This document shows positions 25,631-34,803 of a stretch of 64,000 bases of DNA, piece by piece. Position 1 is the stretch's first letter. Each line of letters begins with the position of its first letter. The position numbers and the translations under genes were made by a program. The notes under the pieces are model-generated. The model worked only from the letters and a program-made list of their open reading frames with translations, did no database searches and was not told the DNA's origin. The stretch comes from Neobacillus sp. SuZ13 (GTDB lineage: Bacteria > Bacillota > Bacilli > Bacillales > Cytobacillaceae). The stretch is taken from NCBI RefSeq assembly GCF_030123365.1, contig NZ_CP126107.1, forward strand, positions 915,501 to 979,500, written 5' to 3'.

Positions 25631-26689
25631 ATGGAAGGGATTCATGAAATCTTAAACGCCTTATTTTCTGATTCTTATCATGAAGGCGATTGTTTAGCTA
25701 CCATCATTCATGTAGAAGGATCCGCCTATCGTAAAGAAGGTACATCCATGTTGTTACGAAGTGACGGGACAAAGGTTGGCATGTTAAGTGCAGGCTGTTT
25801 AGAAACAGACTTATCCTATCGAGCTCAAGAAGCAAGGGATGAAGGAAAAGTAAAAACTGTAATTTATGATATGCGGGAGGAGGACGATTTATCGTGGGGA
25901 CATGGTGCAGGCTGCAACGGGGTCATCCGTGTGCTTCTTGAACCTGTCGATGCCTTTCTACGTGATCACCTTCAAAAGCTAAAGTTCCATTTGGACAATG
26001 GCCATCGAGTCACGATGATGAAAAAAATGACCGAGGAGTATTCGGTTTCTGACTATTTATTTTTCTCGGATGATCAACACTATTTTGGAAAATGGCATGG
26101 AAGGACATTAGATGAGGTTAAAGGTCTATTAAACGGAATTCATCAAAACTTTCCGAAAAGCGGGATCAAATATTTTGCGGAACTATCATCAAATGTTTAT
26201 ATTCATTCCTTTGAACCGAAGCCTCGATTAGTTGTTTTTGGTGCCGGCGCTGATGCCGTGCCATTGGTAAAAATCGCCTCACAGGCAGGATTTTCAGTGA
26301 CTGTTTCCGATTGGCGTTCTGCCTTGTGTAATGTAGACCGCTTTCCAGATGCGGATGGATGGCTAGTTGGAAATCCTTATGAGACGATTCCACTTCTTCA
26401 TTTAACCTGTTCTGATTCAGTCCTGATCCTTACGCACCAATTTCAAAAGGATCAGGAGATATTGAGTCATTTAAAGGGGAAGGAATTAATGTATTTAGGC
26501 GTCCTTGGTCCAAGAATAAGGACACAACGTCTTCTCGAGGGGCTGGCATTTCCTCAGGAAATTAACAGTCCTGCAGGTCTATCGATAGGAGCAGAGGGGC
26601 CCGAGGAGATTGCTATCAGTTTAGTTGCAGAACTAATACAACGGCAACGGAGTAAGAGGCAGCAAAAGGTGATTACCTTTGAACTATAA
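25631..26689 (+). CDS. pucA: XdhC/CoxI-family protein, xanthine dehydrogenase maturation (PucA-like)
   Basis: A 352-residue protein. The N-terminal XdhC domain has VEGSAYRKEGTSMLLRSDG, the Cys of MLSAGCLE and the GAGCNGVIRVLLEP block. The C-terminal Rossmann domain begins LVVFGAGADAVPLVKIAS and ends with the family GLSIGAEGPEEIAISLVAEL. Relatives insert the sulfurated molybdenum cofactor into xanthine dehydrogenase. It opens the purine operon and overlaps the next gene by 11 bases. The dehydrogenase subunits themselves are not in this window. Confidence 0.88.
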   Translation: MEGIHEILNALFSDSYHEGDCLATIIHVEGSAYRKEGTSMLLRSDGTKVGMLSAGCLETDLSYRAQEARDEGKVKTVIYDMREEDDLSWGHGAGCNGVIRVLLEPVDAFLRDHLQKLKFHLDNGHRVTMMKKMTEEYSVSDYLFFSDDQHYFGKWHGRTLDEVKGLLNGIHQNFPKSGIKYFAELSSNVYIHSFEPKPRLVVFGAGADAVPLVKIASQAGFSVTVSDWRSALCNVDRFPDADGWLVGNPYETIPLLHLTCSDSVLILTHQFQKDQEILSHLKGKELMYLGVLGPRIRTQRLLEGLAFPQEINSPAGLSIGAEGPEEIAISLVAELIQRQRSKRQQKVITFEL

Positions 26690-27326
26690 CGCTGGGGTCA
26701 TCGCAGTCTGTCTTGCCGCGGGTAAGAGTCAGCGGATGGGGATTAACAAACTGGCCCTCCCATGGGGGAAAAGATCAATTGGTCAGTCAGTCTTAGAAAA
26801 AGCAGTAAAATCTGAATTAAGTTTTACCATTGTGGTAACAAGGGAAGCGGATCATCTCCACTGGATTGAGCGCAGCCTTTTTCAAACTCCTCTCCAAGAA
26901 AAGTGGAAAGCTGTGATATGCCAAGACTCTGATCTAGGGCAGGCCCATTCCTTGCACACTGGATTACGGGAAGCAATGGAAATGGAGCCAAAAGGAATCA
27001 TGATCCTTCTTGCTGATCAACCACTTCTGCCAGTAAAAATCATCAATGACTTAGTTTTTCGTTACATGAAGGGTCACCACCAAAATATCGATATCCCGTT
27101 TCTTGCGGCAAGTTTTCAGGGCATTCCGAGACCGCCAATTATTTTTTCAACTAAAGTAGTTCCTGACTTATTGAAACTTGAAGGGGATGAAGGGGCTCGC
27201 CAGCTTTTTAGAAAATCTCAATTAACTGGAAAACTAGTTGACTATGAAAACAGTTGGGACTTTTTTGATGTGGATACAAAAGAGGATTATGAAATTCTGA
27301 AGGGGGTGGGCACGAGTAGTGAATAA
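26679..27326 (+). CDS. pucB: MobA-like nucleotidyltransferase (PucB-like)
   Basis: A 215-residue NTP transferase. The start VCLAAGKSQRMGINKLALPW holds the nucleotide loop (LAAGxSxRMGxxK), and DQPLLP is the metal-binding turn near residue 110. The family adds CMP to molybdopterin to form the cytosine dinucleotide used by xanthine dehydrogenase-type enzymes. The start is TTG at 26679 with AAAGGTG upstream, inside the end of pucA, so translation is coupled. Pairing with pucA is as in B. subtilis. Confidence 0.85.
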   Translation: MNYNAGVIAVCLAAGKSQRMGINKLALPWGKRSIGQSVLEKAVKSELSFTIVVTREADHLHWIERSLFQTPLQEKWKAVICQDSDLGQAHSLHTGLREAMEMEPKGIMILLADQPLLPVKIINDLVFRYMKGHHQNIDIPFLAASFQGIPRPPIIFSTKVVPDLLKLEGDEGARQLFRKSQLTGKLVDYENSWDFFDVDTKEDYEILKGVGTSSE

Positions 27327-27828
27327 CCAGCCGCGGCTTTCAATCGAGGACGTAAATCAAATGAACAAAGAAGAGTTTGTGAGTGCAGTAGGATGGGTGT
27401 TTGAGCACTCTCCATGGGTGGCAAGGGCAGCATGGGAAAGTCTGCCCTTAAATTCTCGTGAGGAACTCTTACAAAGAATGGTGACGGTTGTAAAAAATGC
27501 AGAGGAAGCTGTTCAATTGGCACTGCTTCGGGCCCATCCGGATCTCGGGACTAGATTAATCATTTCAGAGGTTTCACAAAAGGAGCAAGCAGGTGTTGGG
27601 CTTGATCGGTTAACTATGGATGAACATAAGGAGTTTATGTCACTAAATCAAAGGTATGTTGAACAATTTGGCTTTCCGTTTATCATGGCGGTGAAGGGCC
27701 AAAACAAGGGTACCATCCTTGCAGCAATGAAAGTGCGTGTTGCTAATGCCTATGAACAAGAATTCCTGACAGCCTTAAATGAAGTCTATAAAATTGTGGG
27801 GTTCCGCTTAACGGATCTTATTGAATAA
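27319..27828 (+). CDS. 2-oxo-4-hydroxy-4-carboxy-5-ureidoimidazoline (OHCU) decarboxylase
   Basis: A 169-residue enzyme that decarboxylates OHCU to S-allantoin, the last of three steps from urate. The catalytic His and Glu/Asp region is seen in LRAHPDLGTRL, and FGFPFIMAVKGQNK is the second conserved block. In B. subtilis this domain is fused to uricase in PucL; here it is a separate gene just ahead of uricase, so the fusion has split or never formed. GTG start with AAGGGGGTGG upstream, overlapping pucB by 8 bases. Confidence 0.9.
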   Translation: MNNQPRLSIEDVNQMNKEEFVSAVGWVFEHSPWVARAAWESLPLNSREELLQRMVTVVKNAEEAVQLALLRAHPDLGTRLIISEVSQKEQAGVGLDRLTMDEHKEFMSLNQRYVEQFGFPFIMAVKGQNKGTILAAMKVRVANAYEQEFLTALNEVYKIVGFRLTDLIE

Positions 27829-27841
27829 AGGGGAGGATGCT

Positions 27842-28795
27842 ATGCAAAGAACGATGCGTTATGGAAAAGCAGATGTTTGGGTTTATCGTACTTACGCAAC
27901 CCCGCTCACAGCGGTCCGTCCAATTCCTGAATCAGCCTTTTCGGGTAGAAGCAATATTCTGTTTGGAATGAACGTGAAGGTGGCAGTAGAGGGCGATGCT
28001 TTCTTACCGTCTTTTAAAGATGGCGATAATTCATTAGTTGTCGCAACTGATTCAATGAAAAATTTTATTTTAAAACATGCTGGCGATTATAAAGGTTCCA
28101 CCCAAGAAGGGTTCCTTGAGTTTGTCGGCCGTCGTTTCCTTGAAACGTATTCACATATGAGTGCAGTCGATATTTCAAGTGAACAAATCCCATTTGACGA
28201 ACTTCCAGTACCGACGAAAGATAGTTTTGAACCGAGCCCATTAGTATTTCGCTATTCATTAAATGAGCAGTCTTTGGCTCAAGTGGAAGTGAAACGCTCT
28301 GGAGAAGAAATTATCACAACTGATCATCTCAGCAGTTTAAAGGGACTAAAGCTTTTAAAGGTACGAGGCAGTTCCTTTTATGGGTTTGTGCAAGATGAAT
28401 ATACAACACTTCCGGAATCCTTTGATCGACCGCTGTTTATCTTTTTGAATATTGGGTGGCGCTATAACGATTTTGAGGAAGCGAAGGGCAGGACAGCAAA
28501 TGGGTATGTCGCCGCAGAGCAAGTAAGGGATATTGCTTATACGGTTTTTCATGAAGAAAATTCTCCCTCCATCCAAAATCTTATCTACCGCATTGGCCTT
28601 CGCGTATTAGAGCGTTTTCCACAGTTAGTTGAGGTTCGCTTTGAATCCAATAACCGGACGTGGGAAACCGTTTTAGACGAAATTCCAGCCTCACAAGATG
28701 GAAAGGTATTTACCGAACCGCGACCTCCTTACGGGTTTCAATGTTTTTCAATGACACGTGATGATTTAGAAAATCCAGGGGAATTACCGAAATGA
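27842..28795 (+). CDS. urate oxidase (uricase)
   Basis: A 317-residue cofactor-free oxidase that turns urate into 5-hydroxyisourate. The two tunnelling-fold repeats are visible: MRYGKADVWVYRTY and VATDSMKNFILKHA in the first (Lys and Thr of the catalytic pair), LKVRGSSFYGFVQDEYTTLPE in the second, with the substrate-gripping Arg and Gln region. The start at 27842 is fixed by the strong GGGGAGGATGCT before it; the frame open from 27821 has no site. It follows the OHCU decarboxylase gene by 13 bases and overlaps the HIU hydrolase gene by 4. Confidence 0.93.
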   Translation: MQRTMRYGKADVWVYRTYATPLTAVRPIPESAFSGRSNILFGMNVKVAVEGDAFLPSFKDGDNSLVVATDSMKNFILKHAGDYKGSTQEGFLEFVGRRFLETYSHMSAVDISSEQIPFDELPVPTKDSFEPSPLVFRYSLNEQSLAQVEVKRSGEEIITTDHLSSLKGLKLLKVRGSSFYGFVQDEYTTLPESFDRPLFIFLNIGWRYNDFEEAKGRTANGYVAAEQVRDIAYTVFHEENSPSIQNLIYRIGLRVLERFPQLVEVRFESNNRTWETVLDEIPASQDGKVFTEPRPPYGFQCFSMTRDDLENPGELPK

Positions 28796-29151
28796 CAGGA
28801 AAGTTAACTACTCACGTTCTGGATTTAAGTATTGGTAAGCCAGCAAGTGGAGTGGTAGTGGAGTTATGGCAAGTTGATTCAGAAAACAGGTTTCAATTCA
28901 TTTTAACATGCCGGACAAATGAGGATGGGCGAGTTAACCAATCACTTCTAGAAAAAACAAGCATGAAAATAGGAATCTATGAACTTCGTTTTCATGTGGG
29001 AGATTATTTCCGTAATCGTGGTACGTTACTCGGAGACCCTTCCTTCTTAGATTGTGTTCCTATTCGCTTTGGCATCTCTGAACCCGAATCCCACTATCAT
29101 GTTCCATTGCTGATTTCACCTGGTGGGTATAGTACGTATCGAGGGAGTTAA
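28792..29151 (+). CDS. pucM: 5-hydroxyisourate hydrolase (transthyretin-like)
   Basis: A 119-residue protein. The start LTTHVLDLSIGKPASGVVVEL carries the first catalytic His, and the C-terminal YSTYRGS is the signature tetrapeptide YRGS with the active-site Arg and Tyr region. It hydrolyses 5-hydroxyisourate to OHCU, between uricase and OHCU decarboxylase. ATGA overlap with the uricase gene. Length is normal for the family. Confidence 0.93.
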   Translation: MTGKLTTHVLDLSIGKPASGVVVELWQVDSENRFQFILTCRTNEDGRVNQSLLEKTSMKIGIYELRFHVGDYFRNRGTLLGDPSFLDCVPIRFGISEPESHYHVPLLISPGGYSTYRGS

Positions 29152-29164
29152 GGAGGATCCTAAC

Positions 29165-30523
29165 ATGAAAGAACTATGGGTGAAGAATGGGCTTGTTTTT
29201 ACCGAGGAAGGCTTTCGAGAGGTAAACATTCGAGTAATTGATGAGCAAATCGACTCCTTTGTAAAAAGTGAAGCAGAACCATTGAAAGAGGAAACAGATA
29301 CAGTGATCGATGCAAGCGGCTGTCTCGTTGTTCCTGGCTTTATTGATGCCCATGTCCATTTCAATGACCCGGGAAGAACGGATTGGGAAGGTATTGAGAC
29401 AGGCAGCCGTGCCGCAGCAATCGGCGGCACCACGACGATTTTTGATATGCCGCTGAATTGTGCCCCCTCCATCACTAATCTTAATAATTTACTAGATAAA
29501 AAGGATTACTTAGCTACTAGGTCATATGTTGATTATGCTCTGTGGGGGGGAATAACAGAGACGAACATCACTGACCGGAAAGAGCTCTCCCAAATGAGTA
29601 CGGGGATTATTGCTTGGAAGGCATTTATGAGTGAGAGTGGAATTGAAGATTTCCCATTCGTATCTCCGAATGGATTGAAACAAGCCATGCAAGCAGCTTC
29701 GGAACATAAGAAGATTCTCGCCCTCCATGCAGAATGGAATGAGGAGATTCATAAGTTGTCAGCTTTTTATAAACAAAGGGTGGGAATGAATGAACGAAAG
29801 GCCTTTCTCGCCAGCAGACCCGTATCAGCAGAAGAAAAAGCTGTTAATTATGCACTAGAACTTGCTGCAAAATATGGAACTGCCCTTCATTTTGTGCATA
29901 TTAGTTCAGCGAAAGTAATCGGATTGATCGAGCAAGCCAAAAAAAGCGGAGTAGACGTCACCGTTGAAACCTGTCCCCATTATTTAATCTTTGATGAAGA
30001 GGATTTTCTTAAAAGCGGTGCCATCCTCAAATGTGCGCCGCCATTAAGACCGCGCGAAGAAGTAGAGGGGCTATGGGACTGCCTTCAGAGAGGGTGGATT
30101 GATACCATTGGCTCCGATCATTCTCCATGCTTATATTCGATGAAAGCAACGGATTCCATCTGGGAAGCATGGGGAGGAATTCAGGGGGTTCAATTTACAT
30201 GGCTTTCACTGCTTGATGAAGCCCTTAAACGGAGAATCAGCCTTAAAGAAATTTTACCATTAGGGACGTCGAATGTGGCAGAGAGGTTTGGAATCGCTGA
30301 ACGGAAAGGAAGGGTTCGGCCTGGACTCGATGCGGACTTAGTGCTGATCCGTTTAGATGAATCAACGATTGTTGATAAACAGTCATTGGCCTTTAGAAAT
30401 GCTTATTCACCCTATGAGGATAAGGAGTTTTTACTCAAAGTGAAGAAAACAATTTTACGAGGAAAAGTCATTTATGATGACCAATTAGGGGTGGGTAAAG
30501 GAAAGTTTGGTGTTTGTCTTTAG
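29165..30523 (+). CDS. allB: allantoinase
   Basis: A 452-residue cyclic amidohydrolase opening allantoin to allantoate. Metal sites: DAHVHFNDPGRTDWEGIE (two His) near residue 60, the carbamylated Lys in IIAWKAFMSESGIED, LHAEWN, LHFVHISSAK and GSDHSPC (Asp near 317). GTTTIFDMPLNCAPS is typical of allantoinase rather than dihydroorotase. AAGGAGGATCC precedes the ATG; the longer frame to 29123 would overlap the previous gene without a site. In B. subtilis the homologue is PucH. Confidence 0.92.
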   Translation: MKELWVKNGLVFTEEGFREVNIRVIDEQIDSFVKSEAEPLKEETDTVIDASGCLVVPGFIDAHVHFNDPGRTDWEGIETGSRAAAIGGTTTIFDMPLNCAPSITNLNNLLDKKDYLATRSYVDYALWGGITETNITDRKELSQMSTGIIAWKAFMSESGIEDFPFVSPNGLKQAMQAASEHKKILALHAEWNEEIHKLSAFYKQRVGMNERKAFLASRPVSAEEKAVNYALELAAKYGTALHFVHISSAKVIGLIEQAKKSGVDVTVETCPHYLIFDEEDFLKSGAILKCAPPLRPREEVEGLWDCLQRGWIDTIGSDHSPCLYSMKATDSIWEAWGGIQGVQFTWLSLLDEALKRRISLKEILPLGTSNVAERFGIAERKGRVRPGLDADLVLIRLDESTIVDKQSLAFRNAYSPYEDKEFLLKVKKTILRGKVIYDDQLGVGKGKFGVCL

Positions 30524-30540
30524 TGAAGAGGAGGAATTTG

Positions 30541-31800
30541 ATGAATCAGGATAAGGAACGGTTAGTCCAATGGATTGAAGAGCACCAGGTAGAAATGATT
30601 GATTTTTTACAAAAAATCGTGCAAGTTCCTTCGGATAATCCTGCAGGCGACTGTTATCCAATTGCAGCCTTTTTATATCATCAGCTTCAGGAACTCGGAT
30701 TTGAGGATGTTTCCCTATTAGATGTGGAGGAAGAGGAAGTCAAAGCGGCTGGAATGATCAGTCTGGCCAATGTCCTAAGCCGCACGAAGTTTGGAAATGG
30801 AGAGGGAACCAATATAGCCCTAAATGCACATGGTGATGTCGTGCCGCCAGGGTTAGGCTGGAGTGTTGACCCATATGGAGGGGAGATCATTAACGGTAGG
30901 ATGTATGGCCGGGGTGTAGCTGTCTCCAAATCGGATATTGCTGCCTACTCATATGCTGTTCTAGCTTTGAAACAGGCAAAAATCAGTCAGCGGCTGCAAG
31001 GGGAAGTCAACCTTGCATTTACCTTTGATGAAGAGACAGGAGGCGAATTAGGACCGAAAAGACTGCTTGATCAAGGGGATATTAAACCAGATCAGGCGAT
31101 TGCTGCTGGCTTTACCTATTCAGCGGTTAATGCTCACAATGGCTGTTTACATTTTGAAGTGAAAACAACAGGAAAATCTGCTCATGCGGCCTTACCGCAT
31201 ACTGGAATTGATGCGCTTGAGGCGACGACTGAGATTCTAAATCGTTTATATGAATACCGAAAGACTCTTGCTGCGAAAAAATCTACTGTGCCTGGAATTG
31301 ATCATCCAACCTTAGTTGTCGGTCTCATTTCGGGAGGAATTAACACGAATGTTGTGCCTGATGAATGCACGATCAGAGTAGATCGAAGACTGATTCCTGG
31401 TGAAGATGGGGCACAAGCGGAGGCGGAATTTAGAAGTGTGGTGGAAGAAGCCGTAAAGACGGTCAAGGGAATAAAAATAGAGATTCGCAAAATTCTCCAT
31501 GCAGAAAGTTTCGGACCTGTTCCGGAAGATTCCCCATTGATTTCAGCTCTGTCTTCGAATTGGCAGTCCATTATGAAGGGCAAGGGTGAATTAGCCATTA
31601 ACGGCGTACCAATCTATGCAGATGCCCGTCATTTCTATGAAAAAGGGATCCCAACGATCATGTTTGGTGTTGGACCTAAAGTGTTAGAAGAGGCCAACGG
31701 GCACCGGGCTGATGAACACATTAGAATCGAAGATTTGATTGATGCTACGAAAATTATTGCATGTACACTTTATGATTTACTGGGGGGAGGCAGGCGATGA
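30541..31800 (+). CDS. M20-family amidohydrolase of unknown substrate, candidate for allantoate or ureidoglycolate step
   Basis: A 419-residue metallohydrolase. Metal and catalytic blocks: [10 protein letters not shown] (His, Asp near 100), [11 protein letters not shown] (catalytic Glu near 164) and NGHRADEHI near the end (last His). The dimerisation domain includes [17 protein letters not shown]. The block that normally reads GRGxxDxKG reads [10 protein letters not shown] here, so the usual bridging Asp is a Val, with an Asp four residues later. It looks closer to ArgE/DapE-type deacylases than to AllC/PucF-type allantoate amidohydrolases. Its place between allantoinase and urease suggests that it handles allantoate, ureidoglycolate or a related ureide. 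AGAGGAGG precedes the ATG; its stop overlaps ureA by four bases. Confidence 0.8.
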   Translation: MNQDKERLVQWIEEHQVEMIDFLQKIVQVPSDNPAGDCYPIAAFLYHQLQELGFEDVSLLDVEEEEVKAAGMISLANVLSRTKFGNGEGTNIALNAHGDVVPPGLGWSVDPYGGEIINGRMYGRGVAVSKSDIAAYSYAVLALKQAKISQRLQGEVNLAFTFDEETGGELGPKRLLDQGDIKPDQAIAAGFTYSAVNAHNGCLHFEVKTTGKSAHAALPHTGIDALEATTEILNRLYEYRKTLAAKKSTVPGIDHPTLVVGLISGGINTNVVPDECTIRVDRRLIPGEDGAQAEAEFRSVVEEAVKTVKGIKIEIRKILHAESFGPVPEDSPLISALSSNWQSIMKGKGELAINGVPIYADARHFYEKGIPTIMFGVGPKVLEEANGHRADEHIRIEDLIDATKIIACTLYDLLGGGRR

Positions 31801-32099
31801 AATTAACTCAGCGGGAACAGGAAAAATTAATGATTGTTGTTGCAGCAGACCTGGCAAGGCGCCGTAAAGACCGAGGCCTAAAATTAAACTACCCTGAGGC
31901 GATTGCCCTGATCACCTACGAAATTATCGAAGGGGCAAGAGATGGGAAATCGGTGGCAGAACTGATGAGTGAGGGGGCCAAAATATTATCCAATGAAGAT
32001 GTGATGGAAGGGATCGCGGAGATGATTCACGATATTCAGGTAGAGGCAACCTTTCCAGATGGAACCAAGCTTGTCACTGTACATGAACCAATTCGATAG
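31797..32099 (+). CDS. ureA: urease gamma subunit
   Basis: A 100-residue protein, full length for UreA. It begins [20 protein letters not shown] and includes [22 protein letters not shown] and the ending [14 protein letters not shown], all typical. Part of the (alpha-beta-gamma) urease trimer. ATGA overlap with the M20 gene shows that urease is joined to the purine operon. Unusually, 208 bases containing a repeat array separate it from ureB. Confidence 0.97.
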   Translation: MKLTQREQEKLMIVVAADLARRRKDRGLKLNYPEAIALITYEIIEGARDGKSVAELMSEGAKILSNEDVMEGIAEMIHDIQVEATFPDGTKLVTVHEPIR

Positions 32100-32131
32100 A
32101 TTTAGAGTGGGTTGGTTGGGACTTTAAGCTA

Positions 32132-32283
32132 ATTTTAGAAGAAAAATAGGGGGATTTTACAAAATAGGGGGTTAATTTTACAAAAATCAAATTTATTTTA
32201 CGGATGAGAAGTTCGATTTTACAAAAAATGAAGTTATTTTACGAAATAGAGAGTTGATTTTACAGTAAATGTAAAATAACTTC
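32132..32283. repeat. phased ATTTTAC repeat array between ureA and ureB
   Basis: ATTTTAC occurs at 32154, 32175, 32195, 32216, 32236 and 32257: steps of 21, 20, 21, 20 and 21 bases. A weaker copy, ATTTTAG, is at 32132. Units share a loose consensus ATTTTAC-(A/G)AAAT-GAAGTT. The array ends in an inverted copy GTAAAAT (32271-32277). A longer perfect 13-bp inverted repeat is GAAGTTATTTTAC (32230-32242) with GTAAAATAACTTC (32271-32283). No reading frame of interest crosses it. Ribosome site GGGGAGGGG for ureB follows. Confidence 0.85.
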
Positions 32284-32307
32284 CAACTGGGGAGGGGAAG
32301 TAAAAAA

Positions 32308-32637
32308 ATGATACCAGGAGAATATCGATTAAAACAAGAGCCGATTATTTGTAACGAGGGGAGAACGGCTGTTAGGGTCATGGTGCTCAATCAAGGTGAC
32401 AGGCCGATTCAAGTCGGCTCCCATTTTCATTTTTATGAAGTAAATAGCGCACTAAAATTTGACCGAGACCAAGCATTTGGAAAGCATCTAAATATCCCTG
32501 CTGGCACTGCCGTCCGCTTTGAACCTGGCGATGCGAAGGAAATAGACCTCGTTCCCTTCGCCGGTAAGCGTGAAGTCTATGGACTAAATAATAAAACAGA
32601 TGGCCCTCTGGACAAAGGGGGGAAGAAACAGTTATGA
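32308..32637 (+). CDS. ureB: urease beta subunit
   Basis: A 109-residue protein, normal length. It starts [19 protein letters not shown] and contains [16 protein letters not shown] and [32 protein letters not shown], the conserved UreB core. GGGGAGGGG precedes the ATG. It overlaps ureC by four bases. Structural partner of UreA and UreC. Confidence 0.97.
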   Translation: MIPGEYRLKQEPIICNEGRTAVRVMVLNQGDRPIQVGSHFHFYEVNSALKFDRDQAFGKHLNIPAGTAVRFEPGDAKEIDLVPFAGKREVYGLNNKTDGPLDKGGKKQL

Positions 32638-34346
32638 GCTTTCGAATGTCGAGAAAACAATATGCAGACATGTTTGGTCCTACAACAGGCGACGCCATCC
32701 GGCTTGCGGACACTGATTTATTTATCGAAATAGAAAAGGATTTTACTATTTATGGGGATGAAGTGAAATTTGGAGGTGGAAAAGTAATCCGTGACGGGAT
32801 GGGGCAGCATCCGCTTGTGACACGAGCACAGGGAGCACTGGATACCGTCATTACCAACGCCATTATTTTGGATTATAGCGGGATCTATAAAGCCGATATT
32901 GGGATTCGAGATGGCAGAATCACTGGAATTGGAAAAAGTGGCAATCCTCTCTTAATGGAAGGTGTAGACCTCATCATTGGGGCGTCGACAGAAGTCATTG
33001 CCGGAGAAGGGATGATTGTAACAGCCGGCGGGATTGATGCCCATATCCATTTTATTAGTCCGCAGCAAATTGAAACAGCCCTGTCATCAGGGATTACAAC
33101 CATGATTGGCGGTGGCACCGGTCCGGCAACGGGAACAAATGCAACCACTTGTACGCCGGGGGAATGGAATATTCACCGCATGTTGGAGGCTGCTGAAGAA
33201 TTCCCTATAAATCTAGGATTCTTAGGAAAGGGTAATTCGTCTGCTGAGGAACCGTTAATTGAACAGATTAATGCCGGTGTGATTGGTCTTAAATTGCATG
33301 AAGATTGGGGGACGACTGCCTCTGCCATTGACCACTGCCTCAAGGTCGCGGACAAGTATGATATACAAGTTGCCATTCATACCGATACCTTAAATGAAGG
33401 CGGGTTTGTCGAGGATACTTTGTCAGCGATTAATGGCCGGGTCATCCATACGTACCATACGGAAGGTGCAGGCGGAGGTCATGCTCCTGATATTATTAAA
33501 GTCGCAAGTTTCCCGTATATCCTCCCGTCATCCACCAATCCAACACGACCCTACACCAAAAATACCTTAGATGAGCATTTAGATATGCTGATGGTTTGTC
33601 ATCACTTGGACCCCGACGTGCCGGAGGATATTGCCTTTGCTGATTCGCGCATCAGAAAAGAAACGATTGCAGCGGAAGACATTCTCCACGATTTGGGCGT
33701 ATTCAGCATGATTAGTTCTGATTCGCAGGCGATGGGCCGAGTAGGAGAAGTGATCACTCGTACCTGGCAAACAGCTGATAAAATGCGGAAGCAGCGCGGC
33801 AAGCTACCGGAAGACAAGGGGGCCTGCGACAACTTCCGTGCTAAGCGATACATTGCCAAATATACAATTAATCCAGCGATAACGCATGGGATTGCGGAGG
33901 AAGTGGGGTCGGTGGAGGTGGGGAAATTGGCAGATCTCGTCATTTGGGATCCGGCATTTTTTGGCGTTAAACCAGAGATCGTTATCAAAGGTGGAATGAT
34001 TGCGCATAGTTTGATGGGAGATCCAAATGCCTCAATTCCCACTCCGCAGCCTGTTCTGTATCGGCCCATGTTTGCTTCCTTCGGTAAAGCCAAGTACACC
34101 ACATCGGTTACTTTCATGTCAAAAGCAGCGATTGAACTTGGAGTTCCCGAAAAGCTGGGACTAAAAAAACAAATCAAGCCAGTACAAGGAATCAGACAGC
34201 TATCAAAAAAGGATATGAAGCTAAATGCTGAGATGCCATCCATTGAAGTCGATCCACAAACTTATGAGGTGATCGTGGATGGAGAACTAATGACCTGTGA
34301 ACCAGCTGAGGTATTACCGATGGCACAGCGCTATTTCTTATTTTAG
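32634..34346 (+). CDS. ureC: urease alpha (catalytic) subunit
   Basis: A 570-residue nickel hydrolase splitting urea into ammonia and carbamate. Nickel and catalytic residues are all present: [14 protein letters not shown] (two His near 135), GLKLHEDWG (carbamylated Lys near 219), [25 protein letters not shown], the mobile flap [20 protein letters not shown] (catalytic His near 323) and SSDSQAMGR (Asp near 363). In this operon its substrate is the urea freed from allantoate. Full length and intact. Confidence 0.98.
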   Translation: MSFRMSRKQYADMFGPTTGDAIRLADTDLFIEIEKDFTIYGDEVKFGGGKVIRDGMGQHPLVTRAQGALDTVITNAIILDYSGIYKADIGIRDGRITGIGKSGNPLLMEGVDLIIGASTEVIAGEGMIVTAGGIDAHIHFISPQQIETALSSGITTMIGGGTGPATGTNATTCTPGEWNIHRMLEAAEEFPINLGFLGKGNSSAEEPLIEQINAGVIGLKLHEDWGTTASAIDHCLKVADKYDIQVAIHTDTLNEGGFVEDTLSAINGRVIHTYHTEGAGGGHAPDIIKVASFPYILPSSTNPTRPYTKNTLDEHLDMLMVCHHLDPDVPEDIAFADSRIRKETIAAEDILHDLGVFSMISSDSQAMGRVGEVITRTWQTADKMRKQRGKLPEDKGACDNFRAKRYIAKYTINPAITHGIAEEVGSVEVGKLADLVIWDPAFFGVKPEIVIKGGMIAHSLMGDPNASIPTPQPVLYRPMFASFGKAKYTTSVTFMSKAAIELGVPEKLGLKKQIKPVQGIRQLSKKDMKLNAEMPSIEVDPQTYEVIVDGELMTCEPAEVLPMAQRYFLF

Positions 34347-34356
34347 GAGTGAGAGA

Positions 34357-34803
34357 ATGATTATTGAAAAAGTCATTGGCAATGTAGAAGAAATCTCAAC
34401 TACTGGACGTCACATAGAAAGGGTATATCTAGCTAGTGATGACTTAGTGAAGCGAATTCAGCGGGTGACAACTGACCACGGAAAAGAGGTTGGGATCCGC
34501 TTAAAGGAACCAAAAGACTTGATTGATGGCGATATATTATTCATGGATGACAGAAATATGATTGTCATCAGTGTCACCAGCGACGACTTGATCGTGATTC
34601 AGCCGACAAGTTTAAAGCAAATGGGGGAAATTGCTCATCAATTGGGCAACCGCCACTTACCAGCGCAATTTGAAGGTGAGGTTATGCTTGTCCAATTTGA
34701 TTATCTTGTTCAGGAACTGCTCGACCAATTGGGTGTTCCATACTCAAGAGAGAAGAGAAAGGTAAAAAGGGCTTTCCGCCATATCGGACACTCGCATGGA
34801 TAA
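34357..34803 (+). CDS. ureE: urease accessory protein UreE (nickel chaperone)
   Basis: A 148-residue protein. It begins [14 protein letters not shown], and [27 protein letters not shown] is the conserved C-domain that binds nickel at the dimer interface. The tail ends HIGHSHG, a very short His stretch compared with the long His tails of some species. GGAGTGAGAG precedes the ATG; an open frame back to 34297 lies inside ureC and is rejected. It overlaps ureF. Confidence 0.95.
   Translation: MIIEKVIGNVEEISTTGRHIERVYLASDDLVKRIQRVTTDHGKEVGIRLKEPKDLIDGDILFMDDRNMIVISVTSDDLIVIQPTSLKQMGEIAHQLGNRHLPAQFEGEVMLVQFDYLVQELLDQLGVPYSREKRKVKRAFRHIGHSHG

Noticed and set aside
33602..34243. Long leftward frame of 213 codons within ureC
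   Set aside because: It is a mirror of the strongly conserved ureC reading; no ribosome site or family features.
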